Source: an uncultured Oscillospiraceae bacterium
Lineage (GTDB): Bacteria > Bacillota > Clostridia > Oscillospirales > Oscillospiraceae
Assembly: GCA_910585265.1 (NCBI GenBank)
Contig: CAJUCA010000017.1
Location: 1 to 52,949 of the forward strand
Direction of reading: 5' to 3'
Length of the DNA: 52,949 nucleotides
Numbering within the stretch: the stretch's first letter is position 1; every line of letters starts with the position of its first letter. Shown here one piece after another: positions 16,253 to 23,736 of this stretch. Position numbers and translations under genes: made by a program. The notes under the pieces were generated by a model. That model was given only the letters and a program-made list of their open reading frames with translations. It ran no database searches and had not been told where the DNA came from.

Positions 16253-16329
16253 GTAAAACCCCTGCCTGTTCCCGTTCTCTCTGTTCCGCGAAATGACGGC
16301 GGACGCCGCCGCCTTTCGCCAGCAGTCCC

Positions 16330-16358
16330 ATTGTACTGTGTGATTCCGGAAAATGCAA
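16330..16358 (-). promoter_or_regulatory. Sigma-A promoter of the rpiR-flavoprotein-cmk run
   Basis: Minus strand TTGCAT (16353-16358), 17 bp, TACAAT (16330-16335), about 75 nt before the RpiR start and just downstream of the rluB stop. Confidence 0.75.
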
Positions 16359-16380
16359 GGGTTTTTGCACGTTTTCCAGG

Positions 16381-17073
16381 TTAAACTTGCAAAAGGGCCA
16401 GCTCCTCCGCCGTCAGGGGCCGCCATTTCCCCGGCCCCAGCCCTCCCAGCGCAAGCTCCCCCTCCCGCACCCGGCGCAGGCGGTCCACCCGCAGCCCCGC
16501 GGCGGCGCACATACGGCGCACCTGCCGGTTCTTCCCCTGGTGAATGACGATGGTGAGGGCGTTCTTCCCCGTCCGCTCCACCCGGTCGGCGGTCAGAACC
16601 TCCCCGCCGTCCTCCACCGGGGCGGACAGCACAGGCAGGGCCCGCTCCGCGTCCCCCGTCACCCACACCCGGTACTCCTTCTCCACCCCGTGGGAGGGGT
16701 GGGTGAGCCGCTGGGTCAACGCCCCGTCGTCGGTGAGGAGGAGCAGGCCCTCCGAGTCCATGTCCAGCCGGCCCACGGGCCACACCCGGGCGGGGCAGTC
16801 CGCCACCAGCTCCGCCACCGTTTTCCGCCCCCTCTCGTCGGACAGGGTGGACACATAGCCCCGGGGCTTGTTCAGCATGATGTACGTGTGGGGGCTGGGG
16901 GCGGGCAGGGGCGCGCCGTCCACCTCGATCCGGTCCCGGGCCGGGTCGGCCCTGTCTCCCAGCCCCGCCGTCTCCCCGTTTACCGTCACCCGGCCCGCCA
17001 AGAGATACTCCTCCGCCCGGCGGCGGGAGCAGATCCCCGCCGCCGACAGCAGCTTTTGCAGGCGTTCCTTCAT
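16381..17073 (-). CDS. rluB: RsuA/RluB-family rRNA pseudouridine synthase
   Basis: 230 aa. The N-terminal S4 RNA-binding domain (ERLQKLLSAAGICSRRRAEEYL) precedes the synthase domain with GRLDMDSEGLLLLTDDG, whose Asp in GRLD is the catalytic residue. QGKNRQVRRMCAAAGL is the conserved RluB/RluE element. The most likely target is 23S rRNA near position 2605; the assignment to RluB rather than RsuA/RluE is from general similarity. It follows dacF by 25 nt, and this dacF-rluB order next to scpAB and ytfIJ is common in Clostridia. Confidence 0.92.
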   Translation of the reverse strand: MKERLQKLLSAAGICSRRRAEEYLLAGRVTVNGETAGLGDRADPARDRIEVDGAPLPAPSPHTYIMLNKPRGYVSTLSDERGRKTVAELVADCPARVWPVGRLDMDSEGLLLLTDDGALTQRLTHPSHGVEKEYRVWVTGDAERALPVLSAPVEDGGEVLTADRVERTGKNALTIVIHQGKNRQVRRMCAAAGLRVDRLRRVREGELALGGLGPGKWRPLTAEELALLQV

Positions 17074-17098
17074 CCCGGCCCTCCTCTCCGTCCCGCGC

Positions 17099-18205
17099 TC
17101 AGGCGGCCCTTCCGCCCAGCAGCGTCCGCAGCCGCTCCAAAAACGTCAGCGGCTCCCGCAGGTCCAGCCCCGCGTTCTCCTGGCTCACCAGAGGCATCTG
17201 GGCGACCACCTCCCCGTCCAGCCGCCAGCGCAGCTCCCCCAGCTGCACTCCCGGCGGCAGCGGCGCGGTCGCGCTCCGCAGCAGCTCCACCTCCGGCACC
17301 AGCTGCTCCCCCGCCTTCAGCGGGTAGCCCAGCTCCCCCTTGGCGGCCACCGGCATGGTGGGGATGAGGCTGCCCTCCACCGCCACCGCGCCCAGCACCT
17401 CCCCGGCCCGGCACAGCACCTGCCGGGGATAGGTCCGGAAGCCGTAGTCCAGCAGCTTCCGGTGGTCGTTCCAGTCATCCCCGTCGTTGAGGGTGACGCA
17501 GATCAGGGTCTGCCCGTCCCGGACGGCGGCGGACACCAGGGTGCGCCCCGCCTTCTCCGTGAACCCGGTTTTCATCCCCACGCAGCCCTCGCACCGCCAC
17601 AGCAGCTTGTTGTGGTTCACAAAGGTGCGGGTGCCCACTGTAATGGATTTGGTGGCGCACAGCTCCGCCACCGTGCTGTTGTCCAGGCACGCCCGGGCCA
17701 GCAGGGCCATGTCGTAGGGGGTGGAGTAGTGGTTCTCATGATCCAGCCCGCTGGGGTTGGCGAAGGAGCTGTCCTTCATGCCCAGCTCCGCCGCCCTCCG
17801 GTTCATCAGCTCCACGAACTCCTCCACGCTCCCCGCCGTGTGGCAGGCGATTACCATGGCCGCGTCGTTCCCCGACTGGAGCAGAAGGCCGTACAGCAGC
17901 CCCCGGAGGGTGATCTCCTCCCCCGCCTTGAGGTAAATGGACGAGCCCTCGCTGCCCAGCCACTCCCCCTTAACGGTGACGGTCTCATCCAGATCCCCCG
18001 CCCGCTCCACCGCCACCAGGGCCGTCATCAGCTTGGTGGTGCTGGCGATGAGCCGGGGCTTGTGGGCGTCGTGCCCGTACAGCACCCGGCCGCTCTCGGC
18101 GTCCATCAGCACCGCTCCCGCCGCCCGGTCGCTTGCCGCGTATCCGGCGGGGCACAGCAGAACCGTTAGGGCCAGGGCGCACACCGCCCCCATCAGCTTC
18201 CTCAC
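17099..18205 (-). CDS. dacF: D-alanyl-D-alanine carboxypeptidase, DacF type
   Basis: 368-aa class A low-molecular-weight penicillin-binding protein that trims peptidoglycan side chains. A signal peptide (MRKLMGAVCALALTVLLC) is followed by the active-site SxxK in IASTTKLMTAL, SGN in LLQSGNDAAM and KTG in GMKTGFTEK, then a beta-rich C-terminal domain. The start is GTG with GGGAG upstream; a later ATG (18193) would cut into the signal peptide. A forespore-type promoter precedes it and ytfJ is adjacent, which favours the sporulation enzyme DacF over a vegetative paralogue. Confidence 0.9.
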   Translation of the reverse strand: MRKLMGAVCALALTVLLCPAGYAASDRAAGAVLMDAESGRVLYGHDAHKPRLIASTTKLMTALVAVERAGDLDETVTVKGEWLGSEGSSIYLKAGEEITLRGLLYGLLLQSGNDAAMVIACHTAGSVEEFVELMNRRAAELGMKDSSFANPSGLDHENHYSTPYDMALLARACLDNSTVAELCATKSITVGTRTFVNHNKLLWRCEGCVGMKTGFTEKAGRTLVSAAVRDGQTLICVTLNDGDDWNDHRKLLDYGFRTYPRQVLCRAGEVLGAVAVEGSLIPTMPVAAKGELGYPLKAGEQLVPEVELLRSATAPLPPGVQLGELRWRLDGEVVAQMPLVSQENAGLDLREPLTFLERLRTLLGGRAA

Positions 18206-18242
18206 AAAAGGTCACTCCCATCCGAATTTGATCAGATGGGAG

Positions 18243-18272
18243 TAGTATGGCCTTGGCGGTCCTTCCTTATCC
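18243..18272 (-). promoter_or_regulatory. Forespore (sigma-G/F type) promoter of dacF
   Basis: Minus strand GGATA (18268-18272), 18 nt, CATACTA (18243-18249). The -10 is an exact match to the B. subtilis sigma-G CATnMTA consensus, and the spacing (GmATR-N18) is exact with one mismatch in the -35. An 8-bp hairpin (CTCCCATC / GATGGGAG) follows in the leader. Confidence 0.65.
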
Positions 18273-18279
18273 CGGCGGG

Positions 18280-18681
18280 TTACAGGGGCTGCTCCCCCGC
18301 CTCCCCCGCGGTCTTTTTGTCGATATATCCGGTGACCTTCTCAAACATCTCGGGCACCAGGTCCACCACCCGGCTCACCGTGTCCCCCGGCGGGGGAGCC
18401 ACGGGCAGAAGCCGCACCGAGCCGTCCTTCACGATCAGGAACGCGATGGGCATCACGTTCACGCCCGCCCCCGCGCCGCCGCCGAAGCACCAGGGCTGGG
18501 CCTTGCCGAAGTCGGAGCCTCCGGTGGCGAAGCCAAAGGACAGCTTGGACACCGGGATCAGGGTCACGCCGTCCTGGGTGGTGATGGGCTGGCCCACCAC
18601 GGTGTTGGCGTCCACCATCTCCCGGATCTTGTTCATGGTGGTCTGGAGCACTTCGTTGATGGGATGGTTGGTTTCACTCAT
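18280..18681 (-). CDS. gerW: Sporulation/germination protein GerW (YtfJ)
   Basis: 133 aa, the usual length of the YtfJ family. Conserved segments are VVGQPITTQDGVTLIPVSKL, FGFATGGSDFG, a glycine-rich FGGGAGAGVNVMPIAFLIV and a C-terminal amphipathic helix (VVDLVPEMFEKVTGYI). In Bacillus the protein is made during sporulation and affects germination. The start overlaps the upstream DUF2953 gene by 8 nt, the same pairing as B. subtilis ytfI-ytfJ. Confidence 0.95.
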   Translation of the reverse strand: MSETNHPINEVLQTTMNKIREMVDANTVVGQPITTQDGVTLIPVSKLSFGFATGGSDFGKAQPWCFGGGAGAGVNVMPIAFLIVKDGSVRLLPVAPPPGDTVSRVVDLVPEMFEKVTGYIDKKTAGEAGEQPL

Positions 18682-19318
18682 GACTCATTGCCTCCTGTTT
18701 TTTTCTGGCGGGTTTTCCGCTCTTGATCCACGTAACCAGAGTCTTCACGCCGTAATGCACGCCCAGCGTCACGATCTGCCCCACGGTCATGGTGAGGGCC
18801 GCCGCGGCCTCCACCCCCGGCTGGGTCCGGCTGTAGTCCATGCTGATCCGGAGATTGCGGCGTTTCACCTTAAAATTATGGTCCAAAATGGGCCAAATCA
18901 TCCCCATTGCCGCGTTGGCCTGCCCGTAGCCAATGGCAATGGCGGCGGGGTTGCTCCCCCCCCAGATCAGATCCAGGTCCAAATCGTCGATGCGGATCTT
19001 CCGCCTCAGCGCGCCGCAGGCCTGTCCCACCACCGGAAGCAGCTTCATCAGCCGGGACAGAGTCCCGGGCTGGCCCTCCTTGGGCTCCTTCTTGTGCTTC
19101 TCCGCCAGGGCAGGCTTTTGCTTCTTCGGCTTCTTCTTTTTGGGCCGCCAGTCCCCCTCCGGCTCCTCCTTGGCGGGGAACAGGCAGAGCTTTACCGGCC
19201 CCAGCAGCAGAAACACAAACAGGCCCTCCGCCCCGTACTTCACCCGCCCCCCGATCCGGATCAGCGAGATCAGCCACAGCACAACGAGGATCACCAGCAG
19301 CACCTTGAGGAAGGTCAT
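18674..19318 (-). CDS. ytfI: DUF2953 sporulation-associated membrane protein (YtfI-like)
   Basis: 214 aa. One N-terminal transmembrane segment (FLKVLLVILVVLWLISLI) is followed by a Lys-rich middle (KKKKPKKQKPALAEKHKKEP, about 65-90) and a conserved C-terminal domain (DLDLIWGGSNPAAIAIGYGQ, later VHYGVKTLVTWIKSGK). DUF2953 proteins lie beside YtfJ/GerW in spore formers; the molecular role is unknown. The ATG overlaps the scpB stop (ATGA), so it is translationally coupled to scpB. Confidence 0.88.
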   Translation of the reverse strand: MTFLKVLLVILVVLWLISLIRIGGRVKYGAEGLFVFLLLGPVKLCLFPAKEEPEGDWRPKKKKPKKQKPALAEKHKKEPKEGQPGTLSRLMKLLPVVGQACGALRRKIRIDDLDLDLIWGGSNPAAIAIGYGQANAAMGMIWPILDHNFKVKRRNLRISMDYSRTQPGVEAAAALTMTVGQIVTLGVHYGVKTLVTWIKSGKPARKKQEAMSHE

Positions 19319-19941
19319 GGCGCGCCCCCTTCCTCCTCCTGGGGCTCCTCCTCCGGCTCCTCCGTCTCCGCCTGCTGGAGACGCTGGAGGGCGGATTCCA
19401 GCTGCATGGTGAGCTGGGCCTCCTCCTGGGTGGCGGAGGGCAGCTCGGGCAGATCCTCCAGGGAGGTCAGCCCAAAGGAGCGCAGGAAGGTCTTGGTAGT
19501 CTTGAACTGCATGGGCCGCCCCGGCACCGCCAGACGGCCCGCCTCGCAGATCAGCTCCCGCTCCAGCAGCAGGCCCACGGTGTAGGAGCTGTCCACCCCC
19601 CGGATCTGCTCGATATACGCCCGGGTCACCGGCTGGAAGTAGGCGATAATCGCCAGCACCTCCAGGGCGGGCTGGGACAGGCGGGCGGGCTTCCGGTTTT
19701 CCAGGGCCTTGCGGATATAGGCCGCCTGCTCCGGCGCGGAGCACATCTGCCAGCTGGCCTCCAGCCGCACCAGCCGGACGCCCCGCCGCTCGTAGCTGTA
19801 GTAATCCGCCAGCCGCTGGCACACGCTGTCCACCGTGTCCCGGTCCTGCCCCAGGGTAAGGCAGATCCGCTCCACGGGCACCGGGTCCCCGGCGGCAAAG
19901 AGGATGCCCTCAATCGCGCTTTCCAGCTCCTTCAAATCCAT
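19315..19941 (-). CDS. scpB: Segregation and condensation protein B
   Basis: 208-aa kleisin-associated winged-helix protein of the SMC-ScpAB chromosome condensation complex. It carries AIEGILFAAGDPVPVERI near the N terminus, KPARLSQPALEVLAIIAYFQPVTRAYIEQIRGVDS in the centre and a Glu-rich tail (EEPEEEPQEEEG). The gap to scpA (19942-20187, 246 bp) is unusually long for this pair and is filled with repeats. smc itself is not in the window. Confidence 0.95.
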   Translation of the reverse strand: MDLKELESAIEGILFAAGDPVPVERICLTLGQDRDTVDSVCQRLADYYSYERRGVRLVRLEASWQMCSAPEQAAYIRKALENRKPARLSQPALEVLAIIAYFQPVTRAYIEQIRGVDSSYTVGLLLERELICEAGRLAVPGRPMQFKTTKTFLRSFGLTSLEDLPELPSATQEEAQLTMQLESALQRLQQAETEEPEEEPQEEEGGAP

Positions 19942-19990
19942 TGGGGCCTCCTCCTTTCCTTGTCGTCACATGGGGTAAACCGCCCGTAAG

Positions 19991-20042
19991 CCTTCCCCTG
20001 CAGGGGAAGGTGCCCCAGTGCGCGCACTGGGGCGGATGAGGG
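19991..20042. repeat. Palindromic GGATGAGGG-type repeat between scpA and scpB
   Basis: A palindrome CCTTCCCC-TGCA-GGGGAAGG (19991-20010) is followed by a perfect 22-bp palindrome (20012-20033, GCCCCAGTGC arms) and GGATGAGGG. The 25802-25935 region begins with the same CCTTCCCC...GGGGAAGG plus ...GGATGAGGG layout, so this is a dispersed repeat family. Confidence 0.7.
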
Positions 20043-20212
20043 GGCCCCATTTTAATAGCTCTCCACCGTCACATCGTCGTCGCAAAGTCCGCTTGGCTCC
20101 GTTTCCCCCTGCCGGGGAAAACTGCGCCCGCTCCCTTGCTCCTCCTCTCCCCACAAAGCCAGAGGACGGCTTTGCGGGGGCCCCATTTTAATAGCTCTCC
20201 ACCGTCACGTCG
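20040..20212. repeat. 37-bp direct duplication of the scpA 3' end
   Basis: 20040-20076 and 20176-20212 are identical at 36 of 37 positions. The right copy contains the last codons of scpA (minus strand ...DVTVESY-stop), and the left copy repeats the same codons and stop outside the gene. The 99 bp between them holds two hairpins (about 20113-20134 and 20154-20174). Confidence 0.85.
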
Positions 20213-20988
20213 ATCTCTCCCTGCCCATCGTCCACGGTACTGGTGACGGTGCAGTCCTCCGCCGTCCCCGCCAGGTGGATGCGGTTGGCCTTGCACAGCT
20301 CCAGGATGGCTAAAAACGTAGCCACCACCTCGGAGCGGCTCCGGCTGGTTTTGAACAACGCCCGGAACCGGGCCACCCCGAACTGCACCAGCCGGTCCAG
20401 GATGGAGCGGGCCTTGTCCGCCACCGGGTAGGGCTCCCGGCCCACGATGCCCTCGAAGGCGGCGGCGGGCGGGGGCAGCTTGTTGTCCGTCCGGGCCAGC
20501 ACGGCCCGCAGGGCGGACAGGATATCCCCCTTGTCGTGGACGTAGCGGTAGGAATTGTCCGCCTTCACCGGCTCAGGCTGCTTGGTGAGGTAGTCCCGGC
20601 CGAACTCATACCGCCCGGACAGCGGCCCGGCCACGTCCTTGATCTTCACGTAGGTCTCCTGGGCCTTGTGCTCCTCCAGGGCGGCCATCAGCTCCTCCAT
20701 CTCGCTCATGGCCACCTCGTCGTCGATGGACAGCAGCATCCGGGTTTTGATGTAGACCAGATGGGCGGCCATGGTGACAAACTCGCTGGCCACCTCCAGG
20801 TTCAGCTCCTCCCGCTGGGCCATCCAGGCCAGGTACTGGTCCAGCAGGTCGGATATGCTGATATCCCGGATCTCGATTTTGTTTTTGCTCAGCAGGTGGA
20901 GGATCAGGTCAAGGGGGCCGTCGAAGTCCTCCAGATCCTCCTGCTTGGCCTTCACCACCTTGTCCAGGTGGTAGACGGGGGCTTCCAT
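20188..20988 (-). CDS. scpA: Segregation and condensation protein A (kleisin)
   Basis: 266-aa kleisin bridging the SMC heads in chromosome condensation. The N terminus has DFDGPLDLILHLLSKNKIEIRDI, diagnostic for ScpA. A helical middle and a C-terminal winged-helix segment (SRSEVVATFLAILELCKANRI) follow. GGGAGGGG is correctly spaced before the ATG. A good promoter lies just upstream, so scpA begins the scpA-scpB-ytfI-gerW transcript. The 3' terminal 30 nt or so are duplicated downstream. Confidence 0.95.
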   Translation of the reverse strand: MEAPVYHLDKVVKAKQEDLEDFDGPLDLILHLLSKNKIEIRDISISDLLDQYLAWMAQREELNLEVASEFVTMAAHLVYIKTRMLLSIDDEVAMSEMEELMAALEEHKAQETYVKIKDVAGPLSGRYEFGRDYLTKQPEPVKADNSYRYVHDKGDILSALRAVLARTDNKLPPPAAAFEGIVGREPYPVADKARSILDRLVQFGVARFRALFKTSRSRSEVVATFLAILELCKANRIHLAGTAEDCTVTSTVDDGQGEIDVTVESY

Positions 20989-21015
20989 GGCTCCCCTCCC
21001 TTCTATAATAGGGAT

Positions 21016-21044
21016 ATTATAGCAAATTTTCTTGCAAAAAACAA
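21016..21044 (-). promoter_or_regulatory. Promoter of the scpA-scpB-ytfI-gerW operon
   Basis: Minus strand TTGTTT (21039-21044), 17 bp, TATAAT (21016-21021) with an extended -10 (TGCTATAAT). It is about 30 nt before the scpA start. Confidence 0.65.
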
Positions 21045-21076
21045 GGGCAGGCTATTTTTTCTGCAAACCAGAACTC

Positions 21077-21586
21077 TTAATCAAAGTACCCTTCCTCTTT
21101 CAGAAGTTCCAGCACCCTTGCTTCGCGTTCAATTTCCTTTCGATCGTGATTTACATTCCTGTTCACAAAAATTGCCTTGTCGGGCTCCACATACTCCAAT
21201 GTGAATTTTTCATCCGCCTCGTAATCGTCCAAATCCTGAGATTGTACGCTTTCCTCAACCTCGCAGAGATAGTAGTAATTGTCCTGAACAAAATAGTCCG
21301 CATCGTCATGATCGCTTTTTTGAATCCGATGAACGTACCCGTACTCTTTCACAGTTCCGGGGACGACGGTCAATCCGGCCTCCTCCCGCGTCTCCCTGAT
21401 CATCGCACATTCTGCGCTTTCGCCTTTCTCGATTCCCCCGCCGGGAAACTTATAGTAGTCATACTTGATGCTGTGCACCATCGCGACTAACCCGTTTTTG
21501 ATATTGATACAGCGGGCCGAGTGGCGTATAAACGCAGTACCGTTCCTGTCATAGTCTTTTGTGTCCATTTCAAACAACAGCCGCAT
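21077..21586 (-). CDS. NUDIX hydrolase
   Basis: 169 aa with a complete Nudix box, GGGIEKGESAECAMIRETREEAG region (about 50-72), so it should hydrolyse a nucleoside-diphosphate derivative using Mg2+. The substrate cannot be told. An acidic middle (DDYEADEKFTLEYVEPD) is typical of the ADP-ribose-pyrophosphatase-like group. Base composition and codon use are clearly more AT-rich than the neighbours, with many AAA, GAT and TAT codons, suggesting recent acquisition. It starts 9 nt after the rnc stop and has GAGGTTGAG before the ATG, so it would be expressed with rnc. Confidence 0.92.
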   Translation of the reverse strand: MRLLFEMDTKDYDRNGTAFIRHSARCINIKNGLVAMVHSIKYDYYKFPGGGIEKGESAECAMIRETREEAGLTVVPGTVKEYGYVHRIQKSDHDDADYFVQDNYYYLCEVEESVQSQDLDDYEADEKFTLEYVEPDKAIFVNRNVNHDRKEIEREARVLELLKEEGYFD

Positions 21587-21595
21587 CGCTCAACC

Positions 21596-22267
21596 TCACC
21601 CCTTCAGTTTCTCCAGCGCGGCCTTTGCCGCCATCTGCTCGGCTTCCTTCTTCGTCCGTCCCGCCCCCGCGCCGATGACCTTCCCGTCCACCGACGCCTC
21701 CATCTCGAAGCTGCGGCAGTGGTCGGGGCCGCTCTCCCGTACCAGGGCGTAGCTCACCGCCGCCCCCGGCGTGCGCTGCACCAGCTCCTGGAGGGCGGTC
21801 TTGTAGTCCCGTCCGGCGGTCTTTTCCCGCTCCTTGTCCAGGATCAGCCTGCGGATGATGGGCCGCACCGCCTCCATCCCCCCGTCCAGGTAGACGGCGG
21901 CCAGCATGGCCTCGGTGGCGTCGGCTAAAATGGAGGGCCGCTTCCGGCCCCCGCCCGCGTCCTCCCCCTTGCCCAGGCGGAGGTACTGCCCCAGCCCCAG
22001 GCCCTGGGCCGCCTCGTGGAGGCTGCCCTCGCACACCAGGGCCGCCCGGGTGCGGGTCAGCTCCCCCTCGGGCATATCCGGGTGCTCGTGGAACAGGAAA
22101 TCCGCCACCACCACGCCCAGCACCGAGTCGCCCAGAAACTCCAGCCGCTCGTTGCTGGTCAGCCCCCCGCCCCGGTGTTCGTTGGCGTAGGAGCTGTGGG
22201 TCATGGCGTGCTCCAGCAGCCCCCGGTCCTGAAAGTGGTAGCCCAGCTTTTTCTCCAGCCTGTCCAT
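21596..22267 (-). CDS. rnc: Ribonuclease III
   Basis: 223-aa double-strand-specific endoribonuclease for rRNA and mRNA processing. The catalytic signature NERLEFLGDSVLGVVVADFLF (around residues 38-58) and a second acidic site (ADATEAMLAAVYLDGG) are present. The C-terminal dsRNA-binding domain runs from DYKTALQELVQ to AKAALEKLKG. The start is the ATG at 22267 with GGGAGGA upstream. It lies 25 nt after the terminator of acpP, so it depends on readthrough or an unseen promoter. smc, often next, is replaced here by a NUDIX gene. Confidence 0.95.
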   Translation of the reverse strand: MDRLEKKLGYHFQDRGLLEHAMTHSSYANEHRGGGLTSNERLEFLGDSVLGVVVADFLFHEHPDMPEGELTRTRAALVCEGSLHEAAQGLGLGQYLRLGKGEDAGGGRKRPSILADATEAMLAAVYLDGGMEAVRPIIRRLILDKEREKTAGRDYKTALQELVQRTPGAAVSYALVRESGPDHCRSFEMEASVDGKVIGAGAGRTKKEAEQMAAKAALEKLKG

Positions 22268-22291
22268 AGCGTCCTCCCTATCCCAATCACA

Positions 22292-22321
22292 GAAAAAGCC
22301 CCGCCTCAGCGGGACTTTTTC
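22292..22321 (-). terminator. Terminator after acpP, directly upstream of rnc
   Basis: Minus strand GAAAAAGTCCCGC, TGAG loop, GCGGGGCTTTTTC. It starts 17 nt after the acpP stop and ends 25 nt before the rnc start. Confidence 0.75.
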
Positions 22322-22337
22322 GCGTTCTTCCCAGTGC

Positions 22338-22571
22338 TCAGAGATCCAGATGATCCTGCATATACTTGTACAAGTCGCCCACGGTGACGATGCCCTCGAT
22401 CTCCTCGGCCTCCATCTCCTCCATGCCGAACTCCTCCTCCAGGGCCATGGACAGATCCACCAGATCCACGGAATCCGCGCCCAGGTCGTCCACAAAGGCG
22501 GTGTCGGCCTTCACGCTGTCCGGCTCCACGCCAAACTGGTCGGCAATCAGCTTGCACAGTTTCTCAAACAT
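22338..22571 (-). CDS. acpP: Acyl carrier protein
   Basis: 77 aa, the usual ACP length. The phosphopantetheine attachment serine is in GADSVDLVDLSMALEEEFGM. The flanking acidic helix II and VGDLYKYMQDHL match fatty-acid synthesis ACPs, although the motif reads DSVD instead of the commoner DSLD. It has its own strong promoter and follows plsX, the usual lipid-gene pairing. Confidence 0.95.
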   Translation of the reverse strand: MFEKLCKLIADQFGVEPDSVKADTAFVDDLGADSVDLVDLSMALEEEFGMEEMEAEEIEGIVTVGDLYKYMQDHLDL

Positions 22572-22610
22572 AATTACAGCAGCTCCTTCTATGTGGCTTT
22601 GAACACATCC

Positions 22611-22639
22611 ATAATAGGGGCTTTGGCCCGCTCTGTCAA
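22611..22639 (-). promoter_or_regulatory. Sigma-A promoter of acpP
   Basis: Minus strand TTGACA (22634-22639), 17 bp, TATTAT (22611-22616). A 12-bp inverted repeat (AATAGGGGCTTT at 22613-22624 with AAAGCCCCTATT at 22673-22684) surrounds the promoter and reaches into the plsX 3' end; it could be an operator or part of a plsX terminator. No FapR-type box is recognised. Confidence 0.85.
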
Positions 22640-22679
22640 GTGGGTTTTGACAATTTTTTCTGACGGACGGAAAAAGCCC

Positions 22680-23723
22680 CTATTCTCCGCCCTTCTCCAC
22701 GGGCTTCACCGGCAGGCGCATATACCCCACGTTCTCCGTGATGTCCTCGATCATGCCGGAGCGGGTGAACTCCACCGCCTGCCGGATGGCGTTCTTCATG
22801 GCGGTGCCGTTGGAGGAGCCGTGGGCCTTGATCACCGGCCTGGCGATGCCCACCAGCGCGGTCCCCCCCACCTCGTTGGAGTCCAGCAGCTTCTTGAAGT
22901 CCCGGATGCCGTCCTTCACCAGCAGGGCGGCCAGCTTGCTGCGCAGGCTCCGCATAAACATCTTTTTGATCTCCCGGGCCAGGAACAGCCCCGTCCCCTC
23001 CATGGTTTTCAGGAAGATGTTGCCGGAGTAGCCGTCCGCCACGATCACGTCCACGGCACCCTCCACCGCCTCCCGGGCCTCCACATTGCCCACGAAGTTG
23101 ATGCGGCCCTCCTCCCCCGCCTGCTTCAGCAGGGCGTAGGCCTCCCGCTGGAGGTCGGTGCCCTTGGACGGCTCCCCGCCGATGTTCAGCAGGCCCACCT
23201 TGGGCTCCGGGCGGCCCAGCACCCGCTCGGCGTAGTAGCTGCCCATGAAGGCGAATTGCAGCAGGAACTCCGGCGTGCCCCCGGCGGTGGCTCCGCAGTC
23301 CACCAAGACCGCCCCGCCCCCTCCGGTGGGCACCACCGGGGCCATGGCCGCCCGGCGGATGCCCTTGATCCGCTTCACCAGCAGGGTGGCCCCCGCCAGC
23401 AGCGCGCCGGTGGAGCCGGCGGACACAAAGGCGTCCCCCTCGCCGTTCTTCACCATGTTCAGCCCCACCGTCAGGGAGGAGTCCTTCTTCTCCTTGAAGG
23501 CCGTGGCCGGGTTGTCGCACATCTCCACCACCTGATCGGCGTGGGTGATGGACAGGCCCTTGGGCAGCCCGTCCACCCCTTCCGACCTGAGGGCCTTCAG
23601 GATCTCCTCCCCCCGGCCCACCAGCACTACCTCCACGCCGTACTCCTTCACCGCCTGCAAGGCCCCCTGCACCGGGGCCAGCGGGGCGTTGTCCCCGCCC
23701 ATGGCGTCCACGATAATCCGCAT
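22680..23723 (-). CDS. plsX: Phosphate acyltransferase PlsX
   Basis: 347-aa enzyme converting acyl-ACP to acyl-phosphate for phospholipid synthesis. DAMGGDNAP at the N terminus and the VSAGSTGALLAGAT and RPVIKAHGSSNGTAMKNAI motifs are diagnostic. AAGGAGG precedes the ATG. It starts 13 nt after trmFO, and acpP follows after a promoter-containing gap. Confidence 0.96.
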   Translation of the reverse strand: MRIIVDAMGGDNAPLAPVQGALQAVKEYGVEVVLVGRGEEILKALRSEGVDGLPKGLSITHADQVVEMCDNPATAFKEKKDSSLTVGLNMVKNGEGDAFVSAGSTGALLAGATLLVKRIKGIRRAAMAPVVPTGGGGAVLVDCGATAGGTPEFLLQFAFMGSYYAERVLGRPEPKVGLLNIGGEPSKGTDLQREAYALLKQAGEEGRINFVGNVEAREAVEGAVDVIVADGYSGNIFLKTMEGTGLFLAREIKKMFMRSLRSKLAALLVKDGIRDFKKLLDSNEVGGTALVGIARPVIKAHGSSNGTAMKNAIRQAVEFTRSGMIEDITENVGYMRLPVKPVEKGGE

Positions 23724-23736
23724 TGTTCCGGCCTCC

